Origin: Parabacteroides goldsteinii DSM 19448 = WAL 12034
GTDB lineage: Bacteria > Bacteroidota > Bacteroidia > Bacteroidales > Tannerellaceae
Reading direction: 5' to 3'
DNA length: 64,000 nucleotides
Assembly: GCF_000969835.1 (NCBI RefSeq)
Contig: NZ_KQ033913.1
Location: 1,033,011 to 1,097,010, forward strand
Positions within the stretch are counted from its first letter, which is position 1; every line of letters starts with the position of its first letter. The notes under the pieces were generated by a model that was not told where the DNA came from, made no database searches, and saw nothing but the letters and a program-made list of their open reading frames with translations. Positions 1-7,827 of this stretch are shown here, in pieces. A program made the translations under genes and the position numbers.

Positions 1-1
1 C

Positions 2-1201
2 CGTCTGCTGAAAGGAGACAACCACCTCTTGATCGTTTCACATGTGGATGCTTATGGCTATAAAGAGGATGCAGTGGTGAACGAAGCTTCGCTGCGTGCC
101 AGTCGTATCCGTGCCTATCTGAAAACCCGTTTCGATATCCCTCATGACTGTGTCGCTTTTTACATCGACCGTAGTGGCAGCTATCGCGATCAGATACATA
201 TATATAATGTATACCGTCCGCTTCCGTGGTTTGCCAACACTTCGATCCATTACAGTGAGAGCCGTTATCCGATAGCTGTAAAGGCAGCTATCGGTGAGTA
301 CGGAGCAATCCCTTATGTGGATTTGTACCGTCGTGGAGAGGCTGGTGGTTACGACCGCGAAGTCTATCGTATCGACGATCCTCTTTTCGACCGGACGGAA
401 CTGGAAGATTACCGGCTGGCATCGGTGACGGATACGATTCGTCGTCACGAGAGAGTAGAGCTCCCGGCTGTCAATCTGGCAACGACCGTTACAACAAAGG
501 AAGTGGTACGGGTGGTCACAAAGCATAAAGAGAGAACGGATGAAACTGCAAACCCTGAGGGGATAACTCCTGTTGCTCCCGCTGTCAAAAAGAATGCAAC
601 ACCGATCGAACACAATCCTGTATATCTGGCCGTAAAAACAAACCTTCTTCCCTGGTTTGGCGTAGTTCCTTCAATCCGTCTGGGAACGGGTGAGACGAAA
701 ATAGAAACAGGTGCATTCATGCCTAATCTGGAAGTGGAGTGCAGCTTTGCCGGTCGCTGGTCACTGGCTTTGTCGGGCATGTATTCCGACTTTGCCTATA
801 AAGACAAGACGCGTGATAGCTGGTCTGTCTCTGAAATATCCCTTGAATCAAGAGTCTGGCTGTCCCCTTCGGGAAGGTTTACCGGCCTGCATACCGGGGT
901 GTTTGCCGAGTATGGTGACTTCGATGTACGTGGCAACGCGATCGATAGGTCTGAGGATATACTTTACGGCCGGACGGGCTGTTTCTGGTCGGCGGGCCTG
1001 TCGATGGGGTATCGTTTCTCCCTGGCCGGAGGTTTGGGGATGGGGCTGAGTGTACGTGCCGGTTACCGTTCGGTCTTCGATGGGAAGAAATACCGTTATG
1101 ACGCGCCGGATGACCGGAATTATTTGGAAACCCGTTTTGCCTCGACGGGATTTATGTTGGGACTTCGGATCAGTTTGTCGTACCGTTTTCAAATCAGATA
1201 G
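2..1201 (+). CDS. DUF3575 family fimbria-associated protein (5' partial)
   Basis: The reading frame is open from the first bases of the window, so the true start lies upstream; the first visible residues read RLLKGDNHLLIVSHVD. The C-terminal half (from about window residue 215, VYLAVKTNLLPWFG) has the alternating hydrophobic pattern and glycine/aromatic turns of the DUF3575 outer-membrane beta-barrel family. This family is commonly the first gene of Bacteroidales fimbrillin clusters. The N-terminal part resembles an OmpA-like periplasmic region. The next gene starts 4 bp after its stop and only lipoproteins follow, so it is probably an envelope component or anchor of the fimbria. The family call is from pattern recognition; the exact role is inferred. 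Confidence 0.75.
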   Translation, partial: RLLKGDNHLLIVSHVDAYGYKEDAVVNEASLRASRIRAYLKTRFDIPHDCVAFYIDRSGSYRDQIHIYNVYRPLPWFANTSIHYSESRYPIAVKAAIGEYGAIPYVDLYRRGEAGGYDREVYRIDDPLFDRTELEDYRLASVTDTIRRHERVELPAVNLATTVTTKEVVRVVTKHKERTDETANPEGITPVAPAVKKNATPIEHNPVYLAVKTNLLPWFGVVPSIRLGTGETKIETGAFMPNLEVECSFAGRWSLALSGMYSDFAYKDKTRDSWSVSEISLESRVWLSPSGRFTGLHTGVFAEYGDFDVRGNAIDRSEDILYGRTGCFWSAGLSMGYRFSLAGGLGMGLSVRAGYRSVFDGKKYRYDAPDDRNYLETRFASTGFMLGLRISLSYRFQIR

Positions 1202-1205
1202 GAAG

Positions 1206-2144
1206 ATGGAAAGGAATAAAAGAAATAAGAAATATCGTATAAAGCAACTGGTGGGTTGGATGATATATGCCGTATGGATTGTGGCGGTCTTGTCTTGCGC
1301 ATACCGTATGACGGACGAGGATTGGGAGAAGAACGGAAAAGTACGTTTACTGCTTCGTCGCCCTGACAGTGGTTGCCCGGAGAATATGACGTGGTATTTC
1401 TATCCGGAAGGTTCGGATAGTCCGATTATCCGTACGGGGGACGTTTCGGGGTATGAAGGTACGTTGCCTTCGGGTTGTTACCGGGTAGCTGTCTGTAACA
1501 GGGGTTGTACGGGTGTCACGCTTGAAATGGAGAAGGGTTATAAGGAAGCCTGCGGAAGAGCGCAGCGGCTTTCTTCCTTAAAATCTTCATCGGTGCAGAT
1601 AGCCTGTCCGGGTAATCTGTACGGGGCAGGTTTAGACCTGATCGAGGTGGGCGGCAGAGAAGTTGTGGCAAAGGAATTGTCTGTGGTGAATCTTGTCCGT
1701 ACATTAGAAATGAATATAAAAGTCACAGGAGGGGAAAAGGGAGATGTCGTTCCGGCGGTCTTGTCGGGAAGGTTGACCGGTGTTTCGTCACGGGTTCATA
1801 TACCTTCCGGCAAGCCGCTATTCGATACGCGGGCCTTTATGACGTTCGAGCCGGAAGAGACCGGACCTGGCATTTATACATCTACCTTGAACCTGTTTGG
1901 ATTGTCTTCGGGTGAGGAAAGCGGTGAAATGGTCGACCTGATCCTAACGATGACACTGGCAGACGGAAAGGAAATCACTTCATCCACGGATATAACGAAT
2001 GAGGTGAAAGAGGCATTCACCGTCGGAGTTACGACACATGTGATACTGGACTTGGTTGTCCGCTATGATGAAATGTCCGGTTTGACGATCATGCTGAAGG
2101 AGTGGAAACCGGGCAGCGGCGGTTCGGGTGTGGTTACTCCCTGA
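1206..2144 (+). CDS. DUF5119-type lipoprotein of the fimbria operon
   Basis: A protein of about 312 residues, starting at the ATG four bases after the previous stop. A basic N-terminus and hydrophobic stretch end in the lipobox-like AVLSC (Cys about residue 31), so it is probably exported and lipidated. The following motif (KVRLLLRRP, then MTWYFYPEGSD) is typical of DUF5119 proteins, which sit in Mfa-type fimbria clusters between DUF3575 and fimbrillin genes. The C-terminus is rich in Gly/Ser/Pro (WKPGSGGSG), like the tails of the next genes. It may be an anchor or accessory pilin. The reading frame extends upstream to 1050 inside the previous gene, but that extension has no signal peptide and was not used. 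Confidence 0.7.
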   Translation: MERNKRNKKYRIKQLVGWMIYAVWIVAVLSCAYRMTDEDWEKNGKVRLLLRRPDSGCPENMTWYFYPEGSDSPIIRTGDVSGYEGTLPSGCYRVAVCNRGCTGVTLEMEKGYKEACGRAQRLSSLKSSSVQIACPGNLYGAGLDLIEVGGREVVAKELSVVNLVRTLEMNIKVTGGEKGDVVPAVLSGRLTGVSSRVHIPSGKPLFDTRAFMTFEPEETGPGIYTSTLNLFGLSSGEESGEMVDLILTMTLADGKEITSSTDITNEVKEAFTVGVTTHVILDLVVRYDEMSGLTIMLKEWKPGSGGSGVVTP

Positions 2145-2192
2145 AACGAAATGAAAACGATAGTAATAATAACGATAAAACACTGGTATAAT

Positions 2193-3143
2193 ATGGAAAG
2201 AGGAAAATTATTGATCATGAGTCTGTTGGCGACAGCTTTCTTCGGCAGTTGCACCAACACGGAAGAGCCGGTGACGGATGGAACGGCTGAAGCAATAGAG
2301 GTGAATGCCGGAATAGCGGAGGCTACCCGTGCGGTGATCGGCGGCGGCTATACGAATGACCTGGAAGTATCGTTTGCCCGTTTGGATAATCCCGGTACAG
2401 CTGGCGCTGCGTGGACCTCTATCGACGCAGTCCGTACAGGTGGTGCGGGTAATACGGCGCTGACTTTTGAGCCGGAACAAACCTATTTGGCAGAAGAGGG
2501 AGAGTCTGTCCTGATCGGCTATTATCCCCGCAAGGAACCGAGCGGAACCACCAACCCTGCCAGCGTCACTTACACTATAACAGGCGACGAGGACATCATG
2601 GTGACAGGTGTGCAGACCGGTTCGCTGGTCGATAAGTTCGAGACTTTTACTTTCAGCCACCTGCTAACCCAGTTGCAGTTCAAGTGTGTTGGTTCAGCTG
2701 GTGCGATCAGCAGATGGACGGCGGTCGCTTCCATTAAAGTAAAAAATGTAGCCACGGGATTGAAGCTATCGCTGGATAAAACAAGCGGAGCTAAACTAAC
2801 GGTCACGGGTACGGCCGACCAGACACTGACAGTTAAGAACTGTCCTTCTATGATCTCTGCTTTAGATGCCGAAACTCCGCCAACCGGTTATCTGCTGCTT
2901 TACCCGACAGCCAATATGGGAACGGAGAGTCTGCCTGTCTCTCTGGAAGTGAAAGGAACATATGATGGGAATGCGAAAACCCTGAATGTCACAGTCTCGA
3001 ATATCGGTGAAGGGGTGAAAGCTGGCTATTCGCATCTGATCACACTCACCTTTACGGAGGACGGTAAAATAGCGGTAGAATCCGGTATCGCCCCGTGGCA
3101 GCCGGGTAACGGCGGCAGTACAATAGTAACCCCCGGAGAGTAA
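2193..3143 (+). CDS. Fimbrillin family lipoprotein (Mfa-like)
   Basis: About 316 residues from the ATG at 2193; an in-frame ATG at 2151 is also possible. The signal peptide ends in the lipobox FFGSC, giving a lipoprotein. After a short linker comes the sequence ATRAVIGGGY; an Arg in this place is where pro-fimbrillins of type V pili are cut by an Arg-specific protease before donor-strand assembly. The body has the beta-rich Mfa_like pattern, with MVTG and FSHLLTQLQF shared with the next gene. It ends WQPGNGGSTIVTP. The sequence is clearly homologous to the gene at 3153 (SFARLD versus SFARQD), so the two arose by duplication. It is likely a structural or accessory pilin. Confidence 0.8.
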   Translation: MERGKLLIMSLLATAFFGSCTNTEEPVTDGTAEAIEVNAGIAEATRAVIGGGYTNDLEVSFARLDNPGTAGAAWTSIDAVRTGGAGNTALTFEPEQTYLAEEGESVLIGYYPRKEPSGTTNPASVTYTITGDEDIMVTGVQTGSLVDKFETFTFSHLLTQLQFKCVGSAGAISRWTAVASIKVKNVATGLKLSLDKTSGAKLTVTGTADQTLTVKNCPSMISALDAETPPTGYLLLYPTANMGTESLPVSLEVKGTYDGNAKTLNVTVSNIGEGVKAGYSHLITLTFTEDGKIAVESGIAPWQPGNGGSTIVTPGE

Positions 3144-3152
3144 TTTTCAGAG

Positions 3153-4127
3153 ATGAATAACCTTAAAGTCATAGTATTAGCATCAGTCGTCATCCTTTCG
3201 GGCCTCGCCGCCTGTTCGGACAGCAATCCTGCTCCGGAGCCGGTCCCAGAAACAGCGGTTTGCCTGGAAGGTGCGATCGGAGCGTCGACGCGCGGGATAA
3301 TCGGCTCGGGCTATGAACAGGATCTGAAGGTTAGCTTTGCCCGTCAGGATGAATCGGCGGTTTCAATGGGTGCATACAGTGGGTGGGCTGTACACGAGGC
3401 TGTGCGTCAGGGTGGAAGGGGGAACCGTCCGATTGTATTTGCCCAGTCGCAGTCGTACCCGGCGGATGGCCGTCATATCCGCCTGCACGGTTATTATCCG
3501 GCGGAGGGGGAGCCGACAACCGATGCAGGAACGGGCAAAGTAACCTTCCGCATAGACGGAACGACGGATATCATGGCAACGGGAATCCTCGAGGGAAACG
3601 GCTATGTTCCGGTGACGACCTGTACGTTCCGTCATTTGCTGACTCAGGTCCGCTTGGTCTGTTACAGTGACCGAGCCGATGCATGGGGAACGATACAAAC
3701 GATCGAAGCAGCAGATGTACATACCCGTCAGGAACTGGATTTGTCAGCGGAACCGCCCCGTCTGGCGGATATATCTGTGGCGGAAGATATAAAGAATCTC
3801 CCGGTGCAGGATATTGCCGGTCTGCTAATCCCGCAGGTAGCGTCCGACGGATCGCCTCCCGAGGCACAAGGCTATCTCCTTCTTCCGGCATTCCCGGAGG
3901 ACGGGACGGCGGATCATCCGCTTCATCTTCGGATCACGACAACGAAAGACGGCAATGGCAACCTGAAAGAAACCCTCTCGAACGTCTTTGTCCGTATAGA
4001 GGGCGGTTTTGAAATCGGCAAAAGCCATATCGTCTCGCTCTTTTTTACCGGAGCAAGCAACATACAAACCACGCATGTCAGTGTGGAAGCGTGGATGGAG
4101 GATGAACAAGGGGAGATGCCGATATGA
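3153..4127 (+). CDS. Fimbrillin family lipoprotein (Mfa-like), paralogue of the preceding gene
   Basis: A 324-residue protein with a signal peptide ending in GLAAC, hence a lipoprotein. The segment ASTRGIIGSGYEQDLKVSFA aligns with the equivalent place in the preceding gene, including the Arg where processing is expected. The internal FRHLLTQVRLVC and GYLLLPA motifs match Mfa_like fimbrillins. It lies 9 bp after the preceding stop, in the same operon. The C-terminus (VEAWMEDEQGEMPI) resembles that of the following fimbrillin (VEDWVEDEQPDISL), consistent with a shared terminal strand. Whether it is a major or minor subunit cannot be told from sequence. Confidence 0.8.
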   Translation: MNNLKVIVLASVVILSGLAACSDSNPAPEPVPETAVCLEGAIGASTRGIIGSGYEQDLKVSFARQDESAVSMGAYSGWAVHEAVRQGGRGNRPIVFAQSQSYPADGRHIRLHGYYPAEGEPTTDAGTGKVTFRIDGTTDIMATGILEGNGYVPVTTCTFRHLLTQVRLVCYSDRADAWGTIQTIEAADVHTRQELDLSAEPPRLADISVAEDIKNLPVQDIAGLLIPQVASDGSPPEAQGYLLLPAFPEDGTADHPLHLRITTTKDGNGNLKETLSNVFVRIEGGFEIGKSHIVSLFFTGASNIQTTHVSVEAWMEDEQGEMPI

Positions 4128-4170
4128 TAAAATACGAATAAATAAACAGGAAATAAAACTTTTAAAACGA

Positions 4171-5475
4171 ATGAAAATGAAAACGATCACGACAAAGTGG
4201 GCCATGTTGATAGCCCTTGTGACAGCGGTGAGCTGTTCGGAAACAGAGACAGGAATAGAGCCAGAACCGGGTGGCGGTGACGGCCAGGTGGCATTGGGTA
4301 TCAACCCGAACCTGAAGGTGGATGCCGGACTGAAATCGACAACCAAAGCGGTGGTAAGCGGCAGTGCGATTACCTATACGGATTATAGTACGGCTCCTGG
4401 TCTGGGAGTAGTGGTGACCAACTCGGATGCAACTGACTGGTATTCTCCCGATGCATCGAGTTCCGGCTATACCGGCCCTCATGTATGGTATATGGGAGAT
4501 GCAAAAGGTGAGAACTGGATTTCGATTACCGAGAAAGGTCTTAGTTATGACCCCAAGAATGAAAAGCCTTATTATCTGAAAGAAACGATAGGTAAGGTAT
4601 ATGCTTATTATCCGTATGATGTAAATGCACTGAGTAGCCTGCTAAGTATAAACAGTGAATCCGATCTTAAAATCCCGATCACAGTTATTGCCAGCGGAGA
4701 GATGGATGCTTCGGCAAATAATGCGAATAAAATCTGGAATGCCACTTCATGGTCAGCTAACAAAAACAAGGGGATAAGCCTGTCTTTAACAACTGAAAAA
4801 GACTACCTGTATTTTGATGGGACGGAGGGTGGCCGGAATGTAAACAACGGCCGTGCCAAAGGGCAGATACCTTTCGATCCGGAGAGTGGCCCGAATAATA
4901 CCGATGCGAATAACCCCGGCTACCTGATCAACCTGGCCATGAAGCATGCCATGGCGATGGTATCTTTCCGTGTGTACGATGGTGGTAACTTGAGTGATAA
5001 TGATGTGAATTTTACGAAGTTTGAAATCAAGAACCATCAAAACAGCTCCAATCTTTTTAAAACCGGAACCGGCAAGATGGCGTTGGCAGATGGCGCAATA
5101 AGCGATAATTCAACCACCGGAGCACTTAGCCGTACAATTACGAATTACGTCCTGATGAAGCAGATCAAGGAGGGAGAGCAAAGCGACAAAGCATTTATCG
5201 AAGATAAAACTACGACCGGACAGGCCGTATCTAAAAAAGTCAGTGCAATCGTCTATCCGATAGCTGGTTTTGGCGATAATGAAATCGATGTAGTGATAAC
5301 TCTCCAGGAGGGTGGTAATACGCCTGTCGAATATACGGTTACTCTGCCGGCTCATGAATGGACGGCGGGTTCCAACTGCATCTATACGTTCTCTGCCGGC
5401 CGTAATAAGTTGACAGTGATGGATGTAACTGTGGAAGACTGGGTGGAAGACGAACAACCGGATATTTCATTGTAA
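4171..5475 (+). CDS. Fimbrillin family lipoprotein with Lys at the processing position
   Basis: About 434 residues from the ATG at 4171; the frame is open further upstream to 4009, but only this start gives a signal peptide (MKMKTITTKWAM, then TAVSC lipobox). The body carries the Mfa_like hallmarks: a clear NLAMKHAMAMVSFRVYD strand, an ISAIVYP-type motif and the terminal VTVEDWVEDEQPD. It is the longest of the simple pilins here and has many Asn/Gly loops. Where the sister proteins have Thr-Arg before the mature part, this one reads STTKAVVSG, with Lys instead of Arg. A Lys-specific protease or absence of processing are both possible. Confidence 0.78.
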   Translation: MKMKTITTKWAMLIALVTAVSCSETETGIEPEPGGGDGQVALGINPNLKVDAGLKSTTKAVVSGSAITYTDYSTAPGLGVVVTNSDATDWYSPDASSSGYTGPHVWYMGDAKGENWISITEKGLSYDPKNEKPYYLKETIGKVYAYYPYDVNALSSLLSINSESDLKIPITVIASGEMDASANNANKIWNATSWSANKNKGISLSLTTEKDYLYFDGTEGGRNVNNGRAKGQIPFDPESGPNNTDANNPGYLINLAMKHAMAMVSFRVYDGGNLSDNDVNFTKFEIKNHQNSSNLFKTGTGKMALADGAISDNSTTGALSRTITNYVLMKQIKEGEQSDKAFIEDKTTTGQAVSKKVSAIVYPIAGFGDNEIDVVITLQEGGNTPVEYTVTLPAHEWTAGSNCIYTFSAGRNKLTVMDVTVEDWVEDEQPDISL

Positions 5476-5503
5476 TACATTAATAATAAAAAAGACAAAT
5501 CCC

Positions 5504-6616
5504 ATGAAACCATTCTTATACCGATTAGTGACTGTGTTTTTGTTACTGTGTGCTGCGTGTACAGAGGCAGAGATCGTTTTGCCGGGGTCTGGTGGCGACG
5601 AGCCGGAAGAGGGTGTTCCTTTTCGAGTGAAGAATCTGGGCATGTGGATGGAGGTAGAGTCGAGAAGTGTCGTAACGGGCGGCCCCGGGGAAACGAATAG
5701 GAACCCGAACCCGCTGACCGGGATAGGCATTTGCGTGACGAAACAGAATAGTAGTGGTACGGAGATTTTATACAACAACGCTGTCGGTAGCCAGCAGTTC
5801 GTATACAATCCGGCAGGGAGTCCTCTTCTCTGGGAACTGGCAGAAGGAGAGGAAACGCTTCTTTTGTATTCGGAGAAAGGGACAGTTTATGGCTATGCTC
5901 CGGCAGAAAAGAGTGTTTCGCTCGCAGGCATTCCGAAAGCTCTTTTAATGAATGGTGTAAAGGTGTTGGACGAGCAGAAGTTCTACTTTTCTGACGGTAG
6001 CGCAACGGTAAATGCAGCAACGGATGTGCAATGGGAAACTGACCAGGAGGATTACCTCTATTGCACGGCTGCGGATCAGGTAGACCGCTGGCATCCGGAG
6101 GTTTCTTTGACGATGAATCATGCATTGGCAAAAGTGAGTTTCCGTGTACTGGAAGTTAATGCAGGTTCTTCTTTTGCCGGTTGTCGGGTGGCTAAAATCG
6201 TATTGAAAAGTAACGGAGGATTCAAAAAGTCTGCTGCCGCCCAATTGAATCTGGTAACGGGTGAAACAACCGGAACAATAATGCCTGTCGATCTGCTGCA
6301 ATTTACGGCCGGAGGTGATAAGCGTGTGGTAGGAACCGGAACAGAAGAAACGTCGGAAGTTCCGGTACAGGCTTTTGGTCTGGTTATTCCTGTCAGAGAT
6401 GTAGGTATCTCCCTGGAGCTGACACTCGATGACGGTCGTACGTTTTATATGGTTCCGGGAGCCGACAGTGACGTTCCCGGAACATTTACCGCCAGTTGGG
6501 AAAAAGGATACAACTACATCTATAATATCCGTATGTCGCCGCAAGGGATCGAGATAGCAGATGTGAAAGTGGCCGGTTGGAACGATGGCGGTTCAGTGGA
6601 TATTCCTGTCGAATAA
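5504..6616 (+). CDS. Fimbrillin family lipoprotein (Mfa-like)
   Basis: A 370-residue lipoprotein precursor (signal ending LLLCAAC). It shows the fimbrillin features seen in the gene before it: GIGICVTKQ near the N-terminus, then VSLTMNHALAKVSFRVLEV in the middle, FGLVIPV later, and a final strand EIADVKVAGWNDGGSVDI. SRSVVTGG around residue 53 is the likely Arg processing position. It lies 28 bp after the previous stop and 11 bp before the next gene, so it is part of the operon. It is probably an accessory pilin. Confidence 0.78.
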   Translation: MKPFLYRLVTVFLLLCAACTEAEIVLPGSGGDEPEEGVPFRVKNLGMWMEVESRSVVTGGPGETNRNPNPLTGIGICVTKQNSSGTEILYNNAVGSQQFVYNPAGSPLLWELAEGEETLLLYSEKGTVYGYAPAEKSVSLAGIPKALLMNGVKVLDEQKFYFSDGSATVNAATDVQWETDQEDYLYCTAADQVDRWHPEVSLTMNHALAKVSFRVLEVNAGSSFAGCRVAKIVLKSNGGFKKSAAAQLNLVTGETTGTIMPVDLLQFTAGGDKRVVGTGTEETSEVPVQAFGLVIPVRDVGISLELTLDDGRTFYMVPGADSDVPGTFTASWEKGYNYIYNIRMSPQGIEIADVKVAGWNDGGSVDIPVE

Positions 6617-6627
6617 TAAATGAGAAA

Positions 6628-7788
6628 ATGAAACGGATGTTGACACGATTATTTTTGCCAGAACTCTTGTTGGCCGGACTGCTTACAGGATGTGCCTGCG
6701 GTATGGTAGAAGATATTGTATCGGAGGAAGCCCGGTTGGTAGAGGTCGGATTCGTTAAACCCGACCTGGGGATACCCGCTGTGCTGACGCGTGCAGAAGA
6801 CACAGAAGTGCCGGCTCCGACTCCGTTGCCGGAAGGTTCAACTATACGGATTGTTGCTTATTACAGGAGTAGCATAGGGGTAGAGGCTTCTCCCGTTCCG
6901 TTTTCTACGACGACTCCCACCGTTGAAGCTACCTATAAGGTCATGGCCGACGGTTCGTTGGCACTTTGCTCGGTAGACGATACGGGAAAACCGGTCGATG
7001 GCAAAGCCGAAGGCATGGTTGTCAGGGGAGGAGTGTATGATTTTTATGCTGTTTCTCCGGCAAGGAAACTGGCAAAAAGTGTTGATGGAACGTATAAGAT
7101 AACAGATATTCCTCATAAAGAGGATGTAATGACATCTTTTGTCCGTGGCGTAACTATATCAGCAAGTTCGCGTCTGGTAACTTTGGCGACTTTCAGTCGT
7201 AAATGTGCATTAGTGGTATTTAATGTAGCTCCGTCCAAAGAGAATGTGATCCCTTTCACCCGACTGTATGCAACTGGGTTGACCATAAGTAAAATATCCT
7301 CGTCCGGTGCAGCTCTTATAGTAGGTGAAGATACCGGTATTCCATGCACCGGTGGCGAAGCCGGAGATAAAACAGAAGTGGTATTTGCTTCGGAAGAATT
7401 TGAACCGGTGGAGTCTGATACCGATAATCTGGGTTTGAACAAGACAAAAGGAATACTTCTTCCTAAAAATACGGAACCTTTTGATGTGGAGATCGAAGTA
7501 CAAAGGGATGATAAAACGGCGACGTTGAAAGCAACGATCGATAAAAATATATCTTTCGATGAAGGCAAACGATATGTTTTCACCCTGGAGGTGAAGAACA
7601 ACGAAAGCTCCCTGCTCATGACAGTACTGGATTGGAAGGAGACAATCTTCTTTACAGATGCGAATGTAGGAGCTCCGGACGAACCCTATCCCGACCCGGA
7701 TATCAATGAAGGAATAGGAACTTCGTTTGTTGTAGCAAGCTGGAAAGAAATTGTATGGACTGATGGGGAAGTTGGCGGTGGTCAATAA
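6628..7788 (+). CDS. Fimbrillin family lipoprotein (Mfa-like)
   Basis: About 386 residues from the ATG at 6628, chosen because it gives a signal peptide with lipobox LLTGC; the upstream in-frame ATG at 6577 lies inside the previous gene. LTRAEDTEVPAP near residue 50 gives the conserved Thr-Arg-Ala processing site. GGVYDFYAVSPA and FSRKCALVVFNVAPS are typical Mfa_like segments. The C-terminus is unusual for the cluster because a Pro/Asp-rich piece (DEPYPDPDINEG) is followed by a second Trp-Lys strand. It is likely an accessory subunit below the tip. Confidence 0.75.
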   Translation: MKRMLTRLFLPELLLAGLLTGCACGMVEDIVSEEARLVEVGFVKPDLGIPAVLTRAEDTEVPAPTPLPEGSTIRIVAYYRSSIGVEASPVPFSTTTPTVEATYKVMADGSLALCSVDDTGKPVDGKAEGMVVRGGVYDFYAVSPARKLAKSVDGTYKITDIPHKEDVMTSFVRGVTISASSRLVTLATFSRKCALVVFNVAPSKENVIPFTRLYATGLTISKISSSGAALIVGEDTGIPCTGGEAGDKTEVVFASEEFEPVESDTDNLGLNKTKGILLPKNTEPFDVEIEVQRDDKTATLKATIDKNISFDEGKRYVFTLEVKNNESSLLMTVLDWKETIFFTDANVGAPDEPYPDPDINEGIGTSFVVASWKEIVWTDGEVGGGQ

Positions 7789-7827
7789 TTGTGGATATAA
7801 AATGACAATAGAATAAAACAGGATATA

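Noticed and set aside
4009..4170. N-terminal extension of the fimbrillin at 4171
   Set aside because: It lies inside the previous gene and would bury the signal peptide.
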